The notes under the pieces: model-generated | What the model was told of the DNA's origin: nothing | Databases searched by the model: none | What the model saw: only the letters and a program-made list of their open reading frames with translations | From: Clostridium oryzae | GTDB taxonomy: Bacteria; Bacillota; Clostridia; Clostridiales; Clostridiaceae | Length of the DNA: 64,000 nucleotides | Reading direction: 5' to 3' | Assembly: GCF_002029235.1 (NCBI RefSeq) | Contig: NZ_MZGV01000001.1 | Span: 62,001-126,000 of the forward strand | Translations under genes and position numbers: made by a program | Part shown: positions 62,643-64,000 of the stretch, piece by piece | Numbering within the stretch: position 1 is the stretch's first letter | How the letters are laid out: each line of letters opens with the position of its first letter

Positions 62643-62693
62643 TTTATATAAAATAAAAACTTATAATAACAAATGATCACAGGAGGTTTTTTT

Positions 62694-63392
62694 ATGACAT
62701 CATTTATTAAAGCACTGATGTTTGTAGTTGTTGCAGAAATGGGGGACAAGACTCAGCTGTTGGCTATGGCTATGGCTGGGAAATACAAGATCAAGCAGGT
62801 ATTATTAGGAGTATTTGTAGCTACTGTTGTTAATCATGGTATTGCAGTAGCAGCTGGAAAGTACTTAGGTTCACTGATACCTATGGGGACAATAAGAATA
62901 GTTGCAGCAGCATCGTTTATTTTGTTTGGTCTCTGGACTTTACGAGGAGATAAAATTGATGATGATAAAGAAAAGAAGAGTAAGTTTGGACCTGTTATAA
63001 CGGTAGCTATAGCATTTTTTATGGCAGAGATGGGCGATAAAACACAACTTATGACTATAGCTATAGCAGCACAAAGTGCACAACCAGTACTTGTACTTTT
63101 AGGAACTACTACTGGAATGATGATAGCAGATGGTATAGGTATAATAGGCGGTGCTTGGATGTGTAAACATATCCCGGATAAGTATATTAAATGGGGAGCT
63201 GGAATTATATTTATTTTCTTCGGAACTCTTACTTTCTATGAAGCAGTACCAACAAAATTTTTAAACCCTGTATACATAATTATATATTTTATAGTAATAA
63301 TTCTAGGAATATATATTGCAGGTGTTAAATTTTCTTATGAAAGTCAGTTATGTAATTTGACTGACAAGAATAAGCAGACTAATGAAGCATAG
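62694..63392 (+). CDS. TMEM165/GDT1-family manganese transporter
   Basis: A 232-residue membrane protein with six predicted spans in two homologous halves. Each half carries the family motif: A-E-M-G-D-K-T-Q-L near residues 14-22 and again near 112-120. Bacterial members export Mn2+ (or exchange it for H+). The manganese riboswitch in its leader supports this. ATG 62694 follows AGGAGG by 7 nt and is preferred to 62673. Confidence 0.92.
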   Translation: MTSFIKALMFVVVAEMGDKTQLLAMAMAGKYKIKQVLLGVFVATVVNHGIAVAAGKYLGSLIPMGTIRIVAAASFILFGLWTLRGDKIDDDKEKKSKFGPVITVAIAFFMAEMGDKTQLMTIAIAAQSAQPVLVLLGTTTGMMIADGIGIIGGAWMCKHIPDKYIKWGAGIIFIFFGTLTFYEAVPTKFLNPVYIIIYFIVIILGIYIAGVKFSYESQLCNLTDKNKQTNEA

Positions 63393-63431
63393 ATTTATGC
63401 AAATTGTTAGAGCGTAAATTAGAAATATTAA

Positions 63432-63454
63432 ATATAAATATAAATATAAATATC
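63432..63454. repeat. Short ataaat tandem run
   Basis: About four copies of a six-base unit (aaatat/ataaat) lie after the transporter gene. It is a simple-sequence tract without evident function. Confidence 0.6.
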
Positions 63455-63460
63455 ATAATG

Positions 63461-63508
63461 AACCTGTCCCAAAATTATTTGGCTATTAGTCGGGATGGGT
63501 TATTTTTG
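63461..63508 (+). terminator. Terminator after the transporter gene
   Basis: aacctgtccc (63461-63470) pairs with gggatgggtt (63492-63501), with wobble pairs, followed by atttttgtg. Confidence 0.75.
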
Positions 63509-63656
63509 TGCCTATAGCAATGTTTCATAAAAATGTTGGTATTTTGATATTATAAATTATGGACAAACTATATTTAAAATAAATACTTGCAATGTGATTA
63601 TTAGTAAAAATATGTGGCAATAATCAAAATATAAAATATCTTTAACGAGGTGCTGC

Positions 63657-64000
63657 ATGAAGTTTTTAAAATATAGTTCAACCGTAAAAATCATAGATAC
63701 TAAAAAAATGTTTGACCATTATGAGTATATTATTAAGTTGATTAATAAAGCATTTTTAAAAAGAAAAAATAATTGTCCGCATTGTAACAGCAGACAAATT
63801 ATTAAATATGGTCATTTTGGTGAAAATAAGCAAAGATATAAATGCAAGGCTTGCGGAAAAACTTTTAATATATATACCTATACTATATTAAGTTACAGTA
63901 AGAAAGATGTAAAGGACTGGATAGCATATATTAATTGTATGCTTAGAAAGCTCACGGTAAGATCAAGTGCAGGAGAGATTAAAATTAGCAATACAACTTC
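63657..64000 (+). CDS. Zinc-ribbon transposase, N-terminal part (cut by window end)
   Basis: The first 114 residues of a protein that continues beyond the window. After a helical start it has a zinc ribbon C-P-H-C ... Y-K-C-K-A-C-G-K-T-F near residues 41-75, followed by helices typical of IS1/IS1595-like transposases with an N-terminal zinc ribbon. A CGAGGTG ribosome site precedes ATG 63657. No left inverted repeat could be defined in the 250 bases before it. The family within this group is not certain. Confidence 0.65.
   Translation, partial: MKFLKYSSTVKIIDTKKMFDHYEYIIKLINKAFLKRKNNCPHCNSRQIIKYGHFGENKQRYKCKACGKTFNIYTYTILSYSKKDVKDWIAYINCMLRKLTVRSSAGEIKISNTT

Overview
The window is low-GC, densely packed DNA from a Gram-positive anaerobe, best read as Clostridium sensu stricto. 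The grounds are AGGAGG-type ribosome sites, AT-rich codon use, clostridial S-layer-like proteins with no outer-membrane genes, and a flavodiiron-rubredoxin-NROR fusion of the kind known from Clostridioides. The species cannot be named from sequence alone. No rRNA or tRNA gene and no CRISPR array was seen.

Layout. 0-12.7 kb is a surface-polymer locus. It holds the end of a nucleotide-sugar dehydrogenase, three family-2 glycosyltransferases, a WcaJ-like initiating phosphosugar transferase, a TarGH-type ABC exporter, a cytidylyltransferase plus short-chain reductase that together look like a split Bcs1 (CDP-ribitol synthesis), and three CDP-polyol phosphotransferases. 12.9-18.8 kb holds an SLH-domain YcdB-like protein, a GH73 glucosaminidase and rfbA-rfbC. 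19-32.6 kb carries a strongly expressed-looking S-layer-type protein, two small coiled-coil genes set among copies of a structured repeat, a dead IS1182-like element, two large Ig-like repeat proteins and a lipoprotein. 32.8-40.3 kb is an accessory/DNA-processing patch: a DHFR-like reductase, an Rpn-type nuclease, a RAYT-like HUH transposase, comM, dprA and a beta-CASP metallo-hydrolase. 40.5-45.4 kb has a second S-layer-type paralogue and a PPC-repeat protein. 45.6-56.3 kb has patB, a MORN lipoprotein, a SLAP-domain protein next to a SecA2-like ATPase, rfbB, an amidase, a second sugar transferase, a YihY protein, rfbD and a short ssb. 56.5-64 kb has the flavodiiron fusion, an oxidoreductase/aminotransferase pair for an amino sugar, a DUF6514-like protein, a Mn-riboswitch-controlled GDT1-family transporter, and the start of a zinc-ribbon transposase cut by the window edge.

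How it fits together. Most of the window builds a cell surface: sugar nucleotides (dTDP-rhamnose, CDP-ribitol, probably an amino sugar), assembly and export of a secondary wall polymer, S-layer-like proteins probably attached to it, and a SecA2/SlaP pair that probably exports them.

The most interesting unexplained signal is a roughly 105-nt two-hairpin element. It occurs at nine places between 12.7 and 37.7 kb, usually at a stop codon. Its first hairpin shows compensatory base changes between copies. It brackets single small genes like cassettes, supplies the last codons of dprA, was entered by the IS, and surrounds a RAYT transposase, the enzyme class that mobilises REP elements in other bacteria.
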